A DNA stretch of 64,000 nt from Emiliania huxleyi CCMP1516. Lineage: Eukaryota > Haptophyta > Isochrysidales > Noelaerhabdaceae. The position numbers were made by a program, and so were the translations under genes. The stretch's first letter is position 1, and each line of letters opens with the position of its first letter. Of this stretch, positions 41,155 through 51,083 are shown in pieces. The stretch is from NCBI RefSeq assembly GCF_000372725.1, contig NW_005200087.1:1-64000 (forward strand), given 5' to 3'. The notes under the pieces are model-generated. The model made no database searches, was not told the DNA's origin, and worked only from the letters and a program-made list of their open reading frames with translations.

Positions 41155-43299
41155 CTAGACCGGACGCGGAACCATCCACATAATCACTGGCTCGCGGCAG
41201 TAAGGGCACTCTTGCATCAGCTCAGAGCATGGCCCGCAAGCGCACAAGTGCCCGCACGGAACCGCAGCATGCGACTTGACTCTCGCGAAACACACGATAC
41301 ACGTGGTATCTCCCCCCATCGTGGACTCGGGGGCAGCCGGCCGCCCCGTGTCGAGGCCGGCGTCCGCTAGTGAGACGGCAGAACGCGGCTCGGTGACTGG
41401 CAGATGCTGCTCCGCCGCCTCTCCCGCCTCTGGCCCGATCAAGCGCTCGATGGCGCTGACCCGCTCCTCGAGGCTGCCCGCAGTCGCCGCGCCGAGGCTC
41501 ACCTCCAGCCGCTCGACACGCAGCGGCAAATCCCCGCCTCCGCCGGTCGACTCGCTGCTCACCGCCTCCTCGCACCGCGACACCCGACGCGCCAGCGCCT
41601 CCTCCGCATCCACCTCTGACCGGCGCAGCGCCTCTGCCAGCTCCGCATCCTCGCGCAGCGCCGCCTGCTCTGCCGCATCCGCTAGCTCTGCCGCCTCCCG
41701 CTCCGCCCGCCTCGCCGACTCCTGCTCAGCAGCCAGCTGCGCCGCCCTCTCCTCCTGTGCGCGAACCTCTGCCGCAGCCTTCGCCTTCCGCTCCTCCTCG
41801 AGTGCGAAAGCAGACGGCGCCTTCTTGGCCTTGTTGTTCTTCGCTTTGGCCTCCTTCTTGGCCGCCGTTGCCTCCGCCGCCTTTGCGCGCCGCCTCGCCT
41901 TCTCCTCCTCCGCCCTCTTGTCCGCAGCCTCCTTCTCGCGCAGCGCCGCCTCTGCCTGAGCGGCTTTGCGCTCCGCCGCGGCCGCCCGCTGCTCCTCTCG
42001 CTGCGCCTCCTCAGCCGCAAGCCTCTCCGCCTCCCTCGCCCGCAGCGTCTCCTCTACTGCCGCGCGCTCAGCGGCCAGCTTCGCCTCCGCCTCCGCCGCA
42101 ATGGCTCGCCGCTGCTCCTCGAGCGCCGTCGCATCCGCCGCCCGGCGCGCCTCGTACGCCGCTCGCTCTGCTTCGCGCTGTCGTGCCGCCCGCTCGCGCT
42201 CTCGCGCCGCCGCCGCCGCCTCCCGCTCACGCTGCTCGCGCCGCCCCTTGACCTCGAGCGCCTTCTCTGCCGCCTTCTCCGCCGCCTCCGCCTCCCTCAG
42301 CGCCGCTGCGTGCTCTGCGAGAGCGCGCACGCACCCGGCGTGGTCCATTTCAGGAGCACTGGCGGCGTCGGCAGTAGCTTGCACCTTGGCCGCCTCCTCC
42401 TTGGCAATCTGCAGCGCGGACTTGCCGTCTGCAGCGCGAGCCTTTGCATCCGCGCCAGCCCGAAGCAGGCGGAGCACGACAGCGGGGTGGCCTTGGATGG
42501 CGGCGGCCATCAGCGCGGTGCGGCCTTTGCTGTTCTGCAGGTTGACCTCTGCGCCGCGCCGAATCAGCAAGTCGACCACCCGCTCGTGGCCTTCCCACTC
42601 GCTCGTGGCGGCGATCATCAGCGCGGTGACGCCGTCTCTCCTCTGCAGGTTGATCTCAGCGCCGCGCCGCAGCAGCAGCTCGACCACCCGCTCGTGGCCG
42701 CCGACGGCGGCGTCCATCAGCGCGGTGCTGCCGTCGCCGTTCTGCAGGTTGACCTCTGCGCCGTGCCGAAGCAGCAAGTCGACCAGCCTCTCGTGGCCTT
42801 TGTTGGTGGCGAGCATCAGCGCGGTGCTACCGTCGCTGCTCTGCAGGTTGATCTCTGCGCCGTGCTGCATCAGCAGCTCGACCACCCGCTCCTGGCCTTT
42901 GTCAACGGCGAACATCAGCGCGGTGCCGCCGCCGCTGTCCTTCAGGTTGACCTCAGCGCCGTGCTGCAGCAGCAGCTCGACCACCCGCTCGTGGCCTTTG
43001 TCAACGGCGAACATCAGCGCGGTGCCGCCGCCGCTGTCCTTCAGGTTGATCTCTGCGCCGTGCTGCATCAGCAGCTCGACCACCCGCTCCTGGCCGTAGC
43101 GGGCCGCACTCATCAGCAGCGTGAGGCCGCTCGCCTTGCCTCTCTCGAACGTCGCGTCGGCCCGCCCGCCGCCCTCGAGCCACGCCAGCACCGCCTCCTC
43201 CTCGCCACGCTCAGCAGCGGCCACGACTGCATCGGAGCAGCTCAGGGATCCTGCGCCGCTGCTAAGCTCGAGTGCATCCGGCGGGCCGCTCCTCACCAT
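41155..43299 (-). CDS. Ankyrin-repeat RING-finger protein (probable E3 ubiquitin ligase)
   Basis: An intronless 714-residue frame. About residues 25-300 hold seven or eight ankyrin repeats with near-identical units (GHERVVELLLQHGAEVNLKD, GGTALMFAVDKG), forming a protein-binding solenoid. Residues 320-590 are a Lys/Glu/Ala/Arg coiled coil. The C-terminus is a C3HC4 RING: CIVCFARVKSHAAVPCGHLC followed by ACGPC and ECPYC. RING domains recruit E2 enzymes, so ubiquitin ligation of an ankyrin-bound substrate is the likely role. Two adjacent repeats are almost identical in DNA, showing recent internal duplication. It is divergent from the kelch 2 gene, with about 225 bp between start codons. Confidence 0.9.
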   Translation of the reverse strand: MVRSGPPDALELSSGAGSLSCSDAVVAAAERGEEEAVLAWLEGGGRADATFERGKASGLTLLMSAARYGQERVVELLMQHGAEINLKDSGGGTALMFAVDKGHERVVELLLQHGAEVNLKDSGGGTALMFAVDKGQERVVELLMQHGAEINLQSSDGSTALMLATNKGHERLVDLLLRHGAEVNLQNGDGSTALMDAAVGGHERVVELLLRRGAEINLQRRDGVTALMIAATSEWEGHERVVDLLIRRGAEVNLQNSKGRTALMAAAIQGHPAVVLRLLRAGADAKARAADGKSALQIAKEEAAKVQATADAASAPEMDHAGCVRALAEHAAALREAEAAEKAAEKALEVKGRREQREREAAAAARERERAARQREAERAAYEARRAADATALEEQRRAIAAEAEAKLAAERAAVEETLRAREAERLAAEEAQREEQRAAAAERKAAQAEAALREKEAADKRAEEEKARRRAKAAEATAAKKEAKAKNNKAKKAPSAFALEEERKAKAAAEVRAQEERAAQLAAEQESARRAEREAAELADAAEQAALREDAELAEALRRSEVDAEEALARRVSRCEEAVSSESTGGGGDLPLRVERLEVSLGAATAGSLEERVSAIERLIGPEAGEAAEQHLPVTEPRSAVSLADAGLDTGRPAAPESTMGGDTTCIVCFARVKSHAAVPCGHLCACGPCSELMQECPYCREPVIMWMVPRPV

Positions 43300-43523
43300 G
43301 TTGGGTTCCGGCTCTTTGGGGGTAGGGGCTCACGTGCGACACGTGCACTTGGCCTCGCACTTTGTTAATGCCGCATGGCTCTCCCCGACTACAGTGTACA
43401 GCGGGGAGGAGTGCATTCTTCTCCCACGGCAAAGCGCCGGAATCAGTACCGCACACCCTAGCGAGCGAAATCCTCTTGCCCTCCCATTCGGCCTTGCCTT
43501 TTGCCAAGCAGCCGCCCGCGCCG

Positions 43524-44696
43524 ATGGCCTCCCACCGCATCGGCGCCCGCGTCGCGGGCCTCTCGCCAGAGCAGCTGTGCGCCATCATCGAGGCGCAGGC
43601 GGGCGCGAGCGACGCCGCGCTGCGCGTGGCGGAGGAGCACGCCGCACGGCTCGTGGAGCAGCCCGAGTGGATCCTCTCCGAGGTCCTCCTCTCGCCGGAC
43701 CTCGCCCCGCACATCCTCGCCCACCTGCCGACCAAGGAGCACGCCGCCAAGGGTACGTGCCGCGCGTGGCGCCGCGGCTGGAAGGAGACGCTGAAGAAGC
43801 GCGAGAGGCCGCGCCTGCACGTGTTCGGCGGCGAAGACACCGATGGACGCGTCATCAGCTCGGTGGAGCGGTACGACTTTGCTACGAATGCGTGGGAGGA
43901 GGAGGCGATGGCGCCGATGCTGACGGCACGAAGTTTTGTCGGCACGGCGGTGCTCGATGACAAGCTCTACGCGGTGGGCGGCGAGAGTGAGGCTGAAGGC
44001 GCAACTTCCAACCTGGTGGAGCGGTACGACCTGGCTGCGAACGCGTGGGAGGCGGTGGCGCCGATGGCAGAGGCGCGGCATGCTCCCGCCGTCGCAGTGC
44101 TCGACGGCAAGCTGTACGCTGTGGGCGGATCGAATGGCGAAGGCTATGCCCTCAGCTCGGCGGAGCGGTACGATCCTGTGACGAATGCGTGGGAGGAGGT
44201 GGCGCCGATGGCGACGGCGCGGATTAATCACGCCACGGCGGTGCTGGATGGCAAGCTGTACGCCGTGGGAGGATACAACGACGAAAACGGCTACCTGTGG
44301 GATGTGGAGCGGTACGACTTGGGTACGAATGCGTGGGAGGCGGTGGCGTCGATGGCGGAGGCGCGGAGTGTTCATGGCGTGGCGGTGCTCGACGGCAAGC
44401 TGTACGCTGTGGGCGGGTACGACGGCGGCCGCCTCAGCTCGGTGGAGCGGTACGACCCGGGGACGGATGCGTGGGAGGCTGTGGCGCCGCTGACGCTGGC
44501 TCGCTTCGGGGCCGGGGTGGCGGCGCTGGAAGGCAAGTTGTACGCTATGGGCGGCAGAATCGAGGAGGACGACGAGGCTGCTGAGCTGGACAGGCCGGCT
44601 AACACGGTGGAGCGGTTCGACCCGGCCTCGAACGCCTGGGAGGAGGTGGCGCCGATGGCGACGGCACGGACCTTTCCTTTCGCGCTCCTGATGTAG
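43524..44696 (+). CDS. Kelch-repeat protein with F-box-like N-terminus (kelch 2)
   Basis: A 390-residue intronless frame from ATG 43524. The N-terminal 100 codons are almost identical in DNA to kelch 1 (27512), including LAPHILAHLPTKEHAAKGTC. It keeps six complete kelch repeats (GKLYAVGG ... VERYD ... AW ... VAPM), so a full propeller is expected, unlike kelch 1 whose fourth repeat is shortened. Its upstream sequence differs from that of kelch 1 and lacks the methyltransferase-derived block, so only the coding part was shared in the duplication. A role as a substrate adaptor is inferred from the F-box-like plus kelch layout. Confidence 0.87.
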   Translation: MASHRIGARVAGLSPEQLCAIIEAQAGASDAALRVAEEHAARLVEQPEWILSEVLLSPDLAPHILAHLPTKEHAAKGTCRAWRRGWKETLKKRERPRLHVFGGEDTDGRVISSVERYDFATNAWEEEAMAPMLTARSFVGTAVLDDKLYAVGGESEAEGATSNLVERYDLAANAWEAVAPMAEARHAPAVAVLDGKLYAVGGSNGEGYALSSAERYDPVTNAWEEVAPMATARINHATAVLDGKLYAVGGYNDENGYLWDVERYDLGTNAWEAVASMAEARSVHGVAVLDGKLYAVGGYDGGRLSSVERYDPGTDAWEAVAPLTLARFGAGVAALEGKLYAMGGRIEEDDEAAELDRPANTVERFDPASNAWEEVAPMATARTFPFALLM

Positions 44697-44968
44697 ACTT
44701 GTAGAGAGGGGCATAGGTGATGTTCTCGAGGTGAATATCCTTTGGCCGCGTTGGGCTGTGAGCTGTGAGGGGCCGCTTTTATGGACCCGACGGGACGGGC
44801 GAGGGCGAGACGAGACGGAGCTATGAGCGCCTCGCCGTCCTCGGACCTCGCTGCTGGCATGTTGTGCGAGTATATGGGACAAAAGCGTCGAAAATGTCCG
44901 AAAAAGCGTGTCTCGAGTTTGTTGCAGCTCCGCAGCCTGCGCGCGCTGCCGGGACGCACCGCTCGCGC

Positions 44969-45007
44969 GTTCGGCACACTCGGTGGACCCCACCGAGTGT
45001 GCCGAAC
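44969..45007. repeat. Perfect 18-bp inverted repeat, 3-base loop
   Basis: GTTCGGCACACTCGGTGG, loop ACC, and the exact reverse complement. It could be a foldback insertion, a protein-binding palindrome or a hairpin in RNA. Confidence 0.95.
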
Positions 45008-45662
45008 CAACAGGAGTGAGTAGGCTCGACGCCGTACTCGAGATGGAGCTGCAGAAAGTACGCCGCCGAGCGTGCCACCGACGGCGTCCCGGCGGCGGTG
45101 ATGGAGTGTGAGACCTGAGGCTGCGGAGGTGACGCCTGAGGTACCGGCCCGTGCACAGCGACTCAGCCGGCGACCGCCACGGGCTCAGACGAGACTTGTC
45201 GACTCGTTCCGGCTCAGCTTCACCGTGGTCATCGGGCGTCTGTCGACGTCAGGACCACCCATACAGCTCGCGGGTTTGAGGTCGCAAGAGCCAAGATGGT
45301 GGCGTTTGGACATCCCAACCATCACACAAGACAGCCTGTAGGTGATGGCGGGACGGCGCAGTGTTTGTGGCACTCAGCAGTAGGCACCCGCGGCACGGCC
45401 CCGCTGTCGGCTCTCGCGGGCTGCGGAACCGGCCCCAGAGGGAGCCGGTCCGGGCGAGTGTGGCAGCTCCTGCGCTAGTATGGGCACCCTCTATCATAGC
45501 ACTACTGATCCTGGTCATTAGAGCTGCCAGGGATAGCGTCAGGAGCCGGTAGGAGTCAAAACCTCTCATATTTGAGACATCGTGGCCCATATACTCGCAC
45601 AACGAGCCTGCTCGCAGGACGAGTCGCTTAGGCGGCTCGTCCCGTGGTGTACCTCTGTGTTA

Positions 45663-45688
45663 GTGCCAGTGCGCGCCGGTCCCGTGCC
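45663..45688 (+). repeat. Direct repeat flanking DGAT2, left copy
   Basis: GTGCCAGTGCGCGCCGGTCC and following bases recur at 46913-46938 with two differences, exactly 1250 bp away in the same orientation, bracketing the DGAT2 gene. Confidence 0.85.
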
Positions 45689-45846
45689 CAGTGCTGTGCG
45701 AGGGGATTGGAAAATTCTTATCTTGCTCTCCCGAATTTTACAAAAGAAGAATTTTAAAAAGATCTCAAAAGAAGAAAAACGCTCGAAAGCGGCCCATACG
45801 CTGCCATTTTCAGCCACGTCGGCCCTCGCGGCCGCGACGCCCTCGT

Positions 45847-46833
45847 CTACCCAGCCGCCAAGTCCTCGTTGGCAAAAACGAGCTCGCGCCCGCCGTAGCC
45901 GAACGCGTCGCGGTGCTCGTGATAGATGCGAGACAGCTCGGCGCGGTAGAGGGAGTGCACGCGGGCAACCTCGGCGTCCGTGGCGGCGGCGGAGGGTGCG
46001 GCGGCGGTGGCGATCGGGTCGCCGATGACCAGATTGAAGGGCACGCGCCGTGGTACGGGCGTGCCGTACCGCCCGACGAAGCCGTTGGACGAGGCGCGCA
46101 GGGTGCGCTTGAGCCACGAGGCGAGCGGCCGCGGCAGCAGCCGCACCGCCTCCACCGCGTCCAGCTCTCCAAAGACAAACATCGGCAGGACCGGCACACC
46201 AGACCGGACCGCGAGCCGGATGAAGCCGGTCCTCGTCCGCAGCCGCACCACACCGCGCGGCTCGTCGACCGAGTTGGCCTCGTCGAGCCCGCCCGGCCAG
46301 ACCACCACCGTCGCGCCGGCGCGCAGCAGCCGCTCGCAGTTGGATCTTCCGGCGTCCACCGCGCCGAACCAGAGCGTCATCTCGCGCACGAGCGGGATGC
46401 GGAAGAGGACCGACGCGCCGAGCATGCGCCACGGCCGCCGGAAGAAGCGGGCGAGCCGCTCCGAGCGCCAATAGGTACGCTGGAAGATGACGGTGCCGTG
46501 CGGGTGCGCGGCGACAAAGTATTGCCCGTCCGGATCCACCTTTGCGCCGCCATGGACGCCAAACTCCCCAAAGTAGGACTGACAGGTCGACTCGTAGTCA
46601 AAAAAGTTCCACAGCGCGTCGAAGCCCTTCCAGCCGGGATAGCGCTTCTCCGCCGGGTACAGGTAGAATGGAAGGTAGACGCAGACGAGCGCCCACGTCC
46701 ACGGAGAGAGGTGATAGAGGTGATACGCGAGCAGCGGGAGGCTGAGGATGCCGAGGACAAGGTGCGCCGGGAAAATGACGCCGACCACCCACCACGCCTT
46801 CCAGGTCTCGGGCGGCAAGTCCTTGCTGGGCAT
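45847..46833 (-). CDS. DGAT2: Type 2 diacylglycerol acyltransferase
   Basis: A 328-residue intronless frame. Two N-terminal membrane segments (WWVVGVIFPAHLVLGILSLP, WTWALVCVYLPFYLY) precede the DGAT2/LPLAT-like catalytic domain with AAHPHGTVIF (the HPHG active-site motif), MTLWFGAVDAGRSN, VVVWPGGLDEA (the PGG motif) and FNLVIGDPI. DGAT2 makes triacylglycerol from diacylglycerol and acyl-CoA at the ER and lipid droplets. The absence of introns contrasts with many neighbours. A near-perfect 26-bp direct repeat brackets the gene, and a transposon begins about 110 bp upstream of its start. Confidence 0.9.
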   Translation of the reverse strand: MPSKDLPPETWKAWWVVGVIFPAHLVLGILSLPLLAYHLYHLSPWTWALVCVYLPFYLYPAEKRYPGWKGFDALWNFFDYESTCQSYFGEFGVHGGAKVDPDGQYFVAAHPHGTVIFQRTYWRSERLARFFRRPWRMLGASVLFRIPLVREMTLWFGAVDAGRSNCERLLRAGATVVVWPGGLDEANSVDEPRGVVRLRTRTGFIRLAVRSGVPVLPMFVFGELDAVEAVRLLPRPLASWLKRTLRASSNGFVGRYGTPVPRRVPFNLVIGDPIATAAAPSAAATDAEVARVHSLYRAELSRIYHEHRDAFGYGGRELVFANEDLAAG

Positions 46834-46912
46834 CGGCGTCGTGCCTGGACCCGGCTATCGGCGAGATGCCGGGTGTCAGAGGTTGAGCCACCGCGATTCT
46901 TTTCGGGACTTC

Positions 46913-46938
46913 GTGCCAGTGCGCGCCAGTCCCGGGCC
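46913..46938 (+). repeat. Direct repeat flanking DGAT2, right copy
   Basis: This is the partner of 45663-45688. It ends five bases before the 46943 element begins. Confidence 0.85.
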
Positions 46939-46942
46939 TAGA

Positions 46943-48269
46943 GTGGAGGGCGCTTGGGTCTAAATTTAGTGCGGTGTGAAGTGTTTATCTACTGCATCTT
47001 TAGCGCACTTTACCGCAAATTTAGCGCAAATTTAGCGCAAATTTAGCGCGAGTTCACTGCGACTTTACATCCAGATTTAGCGAGGTTTAGTTAGTGCGTC
47101 TTTAGTCCAGCCGCTCAGTAGGATCCAGCCGCAGACCCTCGCTGGGCCTCCCTCCCCCTCTCCCCCTGCAGTTCCCTGCCCACTCGCAAAAGTTCCCCGT
47201 CCCATCCCCAACCGAACGAAGGTTCAGCTGAATATCAACCTCCAAGGTGCTTTCCGGGCTGCTTCTCCGGGCCCGCCGAGCGGCAAAACGTTTGCCGGAT
47301 TCGTGAAGGGCCGGCATACTCTGATGCTCACGTGCACAGTGTGATTCTGCAAGCAGTCATCCTCCCATGCCTCGCGTATAGTGCATAGCATCGGCATCGA
47401 GCTATTGAGCATTTTCTTCCTCGGTGTATTTGCCATTGCACTTAGGAGGAGGTGCATGGCTGGGGCTGGATCCAACATGCTACGAGGACACGCGTATGTA
47501 AAAAGCTGCTTGCGGTGACTACATGGATCATTGCCATTTGGCCGTTTCTGTCCTCGTGGTCTGGATCCTTCATCCTTTGGTTCAACACATTGGCTTTGAA
47601 ATTCCAAGACCGACCCTCACCTCTACTCTATTACAGCTGGTGGTCACGGGCACAGCATGGGTTGTGCGGTCGGAGGTGGTGCTTGCGGTGGCGCATTCAA
47701 CTGTGCTGGTCCTCCTCTCGGGAATCGGTTATGTGCCTGTGCTCAGTCGGGAGATCTTGCTCTGGAGGGCTGCATATCTGTCTAGCCTCACTGGGAGCCT
47801 GCCTTTGCGCTTTGGGTCATGAGGGCAGGGGCCAGGCATCTCCTGTGGTGCATTCTTGGCAGCCAAGGAGCAAAGCACGCGGCCCTGGCTAGCTGTGGTG
47901 TGGCTGGGAAGCCGTGCTAAAGTTGCGTGCCCGCACTAAAGATGCGGGACCCACACTAAATAAATGTACTGCAGCTGCCTAAATTGGACTAAAGTGAACT
48001 AAATGTGGGCTAAATTGGAGATAAAACACACTAAATATGTGCTAAATATGTGCTAAATATGTGCTAAATATGTGCTAAATATGTGCTAAATATGTGCTAA
48101 ATATGTGCTAATTATGTGCTAAATAAATATGTGCTAAAATATGTGCTAAATTTGCGCTAAATTTGCGTTAAAGTCGCACTACACACGCACTCGAACACGC
48201 ACTAAATAGCGCACTAAACTATCACTAAAGTTCATTCACGCGCACTAAATTTAGACCCAAGCGCCCTCG
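46943..48269. mobile_element. DNA transposon with 28-bp TIR and subterminal TTTAG(C/T)GC arrays
   Basis: A 28-base terminal repeat starting GAGGGCGCTTGGGTCTAAAT (46944-46971) is perfectly inverted at 48241-48268. TAGAGT flanks both sides (46937-46942 and 48270-48275). Inside each end lie dense, oppositely oriented copies of TTTAGCGC/TTTAGTGC: at least six on the left (to about 47105) and more than fifteen on the right (47935-48250). Such arrays resemble subterminal transposase-binding sites. The middle (about 47110-47900) has only short frames with no known domain, so the copy is probably non-autonomous. The superfamily is not assigned. Confidence 0.87.
48033..48140 (+). repeat. 11-bp tandem repeat ATATGTGCTAA
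   Basis: About eight nearly perfect head-to-tail units within the right subterminal array of the element; each contains one GTGCTAAA site. Confidence 0.92.
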
Positions 48270-48344
48270 TAGAGTTTTGTTCATCGTGGCCCCGCCCGCC
48301 GGTCACAAGAGAACGTAGCTTCATTGGGCCCGAACCCTGGACCA

Positions 48345-50422
48345 ATGTCCACCGCGCCGGGCACGCCGCCTTCGCCGTTCGCGGAGGGCGGCGAGAGAGT
48401 TGGTTGTTATGAGGGCGGCGGCGACGTCCCTGCGAGCATTCTGAAGGCCGCCGAGGATGGCCAAGCGGGAGCGGTGCTGTCGTGGTTCGACGGCGGCGGG
48501 TGGACGCGACATCCGAGTACATCTTAAAGAGCGGCTCCCGTGGGAGCGGAATGACGCTGCTGATGATCGCGATGGCCAATGGCCACGCGGAGCTGGCCGA
48601 GGCGCTTCTGCGGCGCGGCGCGGATGTCTCATTGCAGACCAGCGATGGCAGCTGCTATGCGCTGGGTCTCGCCGCCGTGAACGGCCGCGAGAACCTGGTC
48701 GAGCTGGCATTGCGGCACGGCGCAGAGATCAATCAGCGACCCCGCTCGACCGGCGTCACTGCGCTGATGCTGGCCGCCGATGGAGGCTACGAGCGGGTGG
48801 TCGACACGCTGATCCGGCACGGCGCAGAGATCAACCTGCAGGCCAACAACGGCGACACCGCGCTGATGTTCGCCGCTCTCGGCAACCATCCCGCCGTGGT
48901 GCTCCGCTTGTTGCGGGCGGGCGCAGACATGAAGCTACGCACTGCGGCGGGCAAGACAGCGCTGCAGTACGCCAAGGAGAAGTGCCACGCCGAGTGCGTC
49001 GAGGCTTTCAGAACGCATCTCGGGGAGGTGGCGGCACGGCGCGAGGCGCCGTCGGCCGAGGTGGGTGGCGCAGGGGGGGGCGGCGCACCCGCAGGCGAGG
49101 CGGAGGCGGGCGCCAGTGCCGCGGCCTCTGCCTCGAGCAGCGAGGGCGGTGCGGAGGCCGCGCCGGGCAGCGAGGCGGTGCCAAAGGAGGTCGTGCTAGC
49201 GGCTGAGCGAGGCGAAGAGGCGACGGTGCTGGCGTGGCTCGACGGCGGCGGGCGGGTCGACGAGAGGTTCGAGTACACCTTTGGTGACGGCTCTCGTGCG
49301 AGCGGCATGACGCTGCTGATGGTCGTGGTGGCCAATGGCCACGTGGAGCTGGCTGAGGCACTTCTGCGGCGCGGCGCGGATGTCTCGTTGCAGAAAAGCG
49401 ACGGCAGCACCGTGCTGATGTTCGCCGCCTTGAACGGCTACGAGAACCTGGTCGAGCTGGCACTGCGGCATGGCGCGGAGATCGACCAGAAAGGCCCCAA
49501 CGGCATCACTGCGCTGATGGAGGCCGCCTACGATGGCCACGAGCGGGGTGTCGACACGCTGATCCGGCACGGCGCAGAGATCAACCTGCAGGACAACAAC
49601 GGCGACACCGCTCTGATGCTCGCCGCTGACAACGGCCATACCGCCGCCCTTCTCTGCCTACTGCGGGCGGGCGCAGACATGACGCTGCGCTCTGAGAAGG
49701 GCAAGACCGCGCTGCAGTACGCCAAGCAACAGGGCCACACCGAGTGCGTGCGCGCCCTCGAGGAGCACGCGGCGGCCAAGGAGGCGGCCGAGAAGGCGGC
49801 GAAGGAGGCGGCGAGGGCTGCGGGGGCGGCGGAGAGGGAGGCGCAGAGGGCAGCGGAGGAGAAGGAGGCGGCGCGGCACGCCGACGAGCTGCTGGCGGAG
49901 GTCGAGGCGGAGAAGCGCGCCAAGGGCAAGAAGGGCAAGAAGAAGAAGAAGGGCGGCGGGGCGGGCGCGGTTGGGCCGTCGCAGGAGTCCGAGGCGCCGG
50001 CAGAGGGTGATAAGGCGCCGTCGGAGGCAGACGCAGCCGAGGCCGCAAAGAAGGCCGAGGAGGAGAGAATTATCAAGCTTCTCGAGAAGTGTCACGAGGA
50101 GAGGATCCGGCTCGGCATCACGGCGGAGAGCCAGGCAGCGGCGTCGGCAGCGGTGGCCGAGGCGGTGCGCTTGGACGCTGAGGCGGACGAGGCGGAGGAG
50201 GAGGCAGAGGCGGACGAGGAGGCGGCGGCGGCGGCAGAGGCGGCTCGGGCGGCGGCGGCGCAGGCGCAGGCGGACGCCAGGGCAGCGCTGGAGAAGGCCA
50301 ACGCGGCGCTCGCGGACGCGACGGCCGCTGCAGAGGCGAGCGCTGCTGTTGCGGCTGCTTCGAAGGCCAAGGCGACCGTTGCCAGGATGGCCGCGGATGC
50401 AGCCGAGCAGCAGCGCTCGTGA
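48345..50422 (+). CDS. Ankyrin-repeat protein with coiled-coil tail, frameshift near the 5' end
   Basis: From ATG 48345 (MSTAPGTPPSPFAEGGERVG) the frame encodes DVPASILKAAEDGQAGAVLS and then WFDGGG before running out of frame to a TAA at about 48525. The next frame continues as RVDATSEYILKSGSRGSGMT and stays open to 50422. Comparison with the internal duplicate (WLDGGGRVDERFEYTFGDGS) shows four bases missing at about 48497. Two similar blocks of four to five ankyrin repeats (48540-49010 and 49300-49760) show an ancient internal doubling. The C-terminal 220 residues are a Lys/Glu/Ala coiled coil with a lysine run (KGKKGKKKKKGGG). The gene is either a recent pseudogene, starts at an internal Met near 48551, or carries a sequence error. 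Confidence 0.78.
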
Positions 50423-51083
50423 CGTGAGAGCTGCTCGAGTGGCTCTCAGGATAGTATCCCGTCGATCACAATCTGTCCGCCACGTGGCGAGACTGAGTGA
50501 GAGTTAAGGACAATAGTGCTTAGTGGTGACTGCACTAGAGTCTCCTCTGCGTCACTACGAATCCTCACCCTCGAGGGAAGTTTTTTCCTTATGCTGCGGG
50601 GCTCCTGTCCGAACGAACGGCGTTCTCATTGTGCAGGTCGAGGGGGAGAGTTGTTAAAATGGTAACTCTGGACACGACCCCGCCAGGCAGATAACTGTAA
50701 TGTCCCGCGAGCCGGCCGGGCGCGGGCCGCGGGTTCCCGGCGGCCGGCGCGCCGAGCCTCTCTTTTACGGTAGCGGGTAGGGACGGAGTTAACAGCATGA
50801 GTGAGGCGCCAGCTCTAGATCTCTAGTCCTAAAAGCTGTCTGGCCACAGTCCACAGCCCACACATAAACAGCCTCGTCCACATGCATCGCGCATCCTGCA
50901 TGCCTACTATCGTACACCACTATACAGTGACAAGGCCTCAAGGCTCGTTGTAATCTAAACAGAGAAAGGATGACTAATCATTGGTGGACGAGGGAAAGGG
51001 GGGGGGGGGGGGTAATGTGCAAAATGTTACATGCGCCTATGCCATGCGCAATCGCGTACCTGCATATGCACCCGTCGCTCACC
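50423..51083. other. Spacer between convergent genes
   Basis: No gene. It includes a GTTGTTAAAATGG-type AT-rich patch near 50650 and a run of about fifteen G at 50999-51012 close to the 3' end of the proline-rich gene. Confidence 0.5.

Larger units (their letters stand above)
44697..45846. other. Spacer with palindrome and repeat segment
   Basis: No gene is supported between kelch 2 and DGAT2. It holds a perfect 18-bp-stem palindrome (44969-45007), a copy of the CCCGTGCCCAGTG motif (about 45680) and an A-rich stretch (45736-45782). Confidence 0.5.

Noticed and set aside
41966..43099. Plus-strand Ser/Ala-rich ORF
   Set aside because: It is antisense to the ankyrin-RING gene, whose repeats and RING cysteines are unmistakable.
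45736..45782. A-rich stretch near DGAT2 as a retrogene poly-A tail
   Set aside because: For a minus-strand gene the tail would read as T on this strand at that side, so its orientation is wrong.
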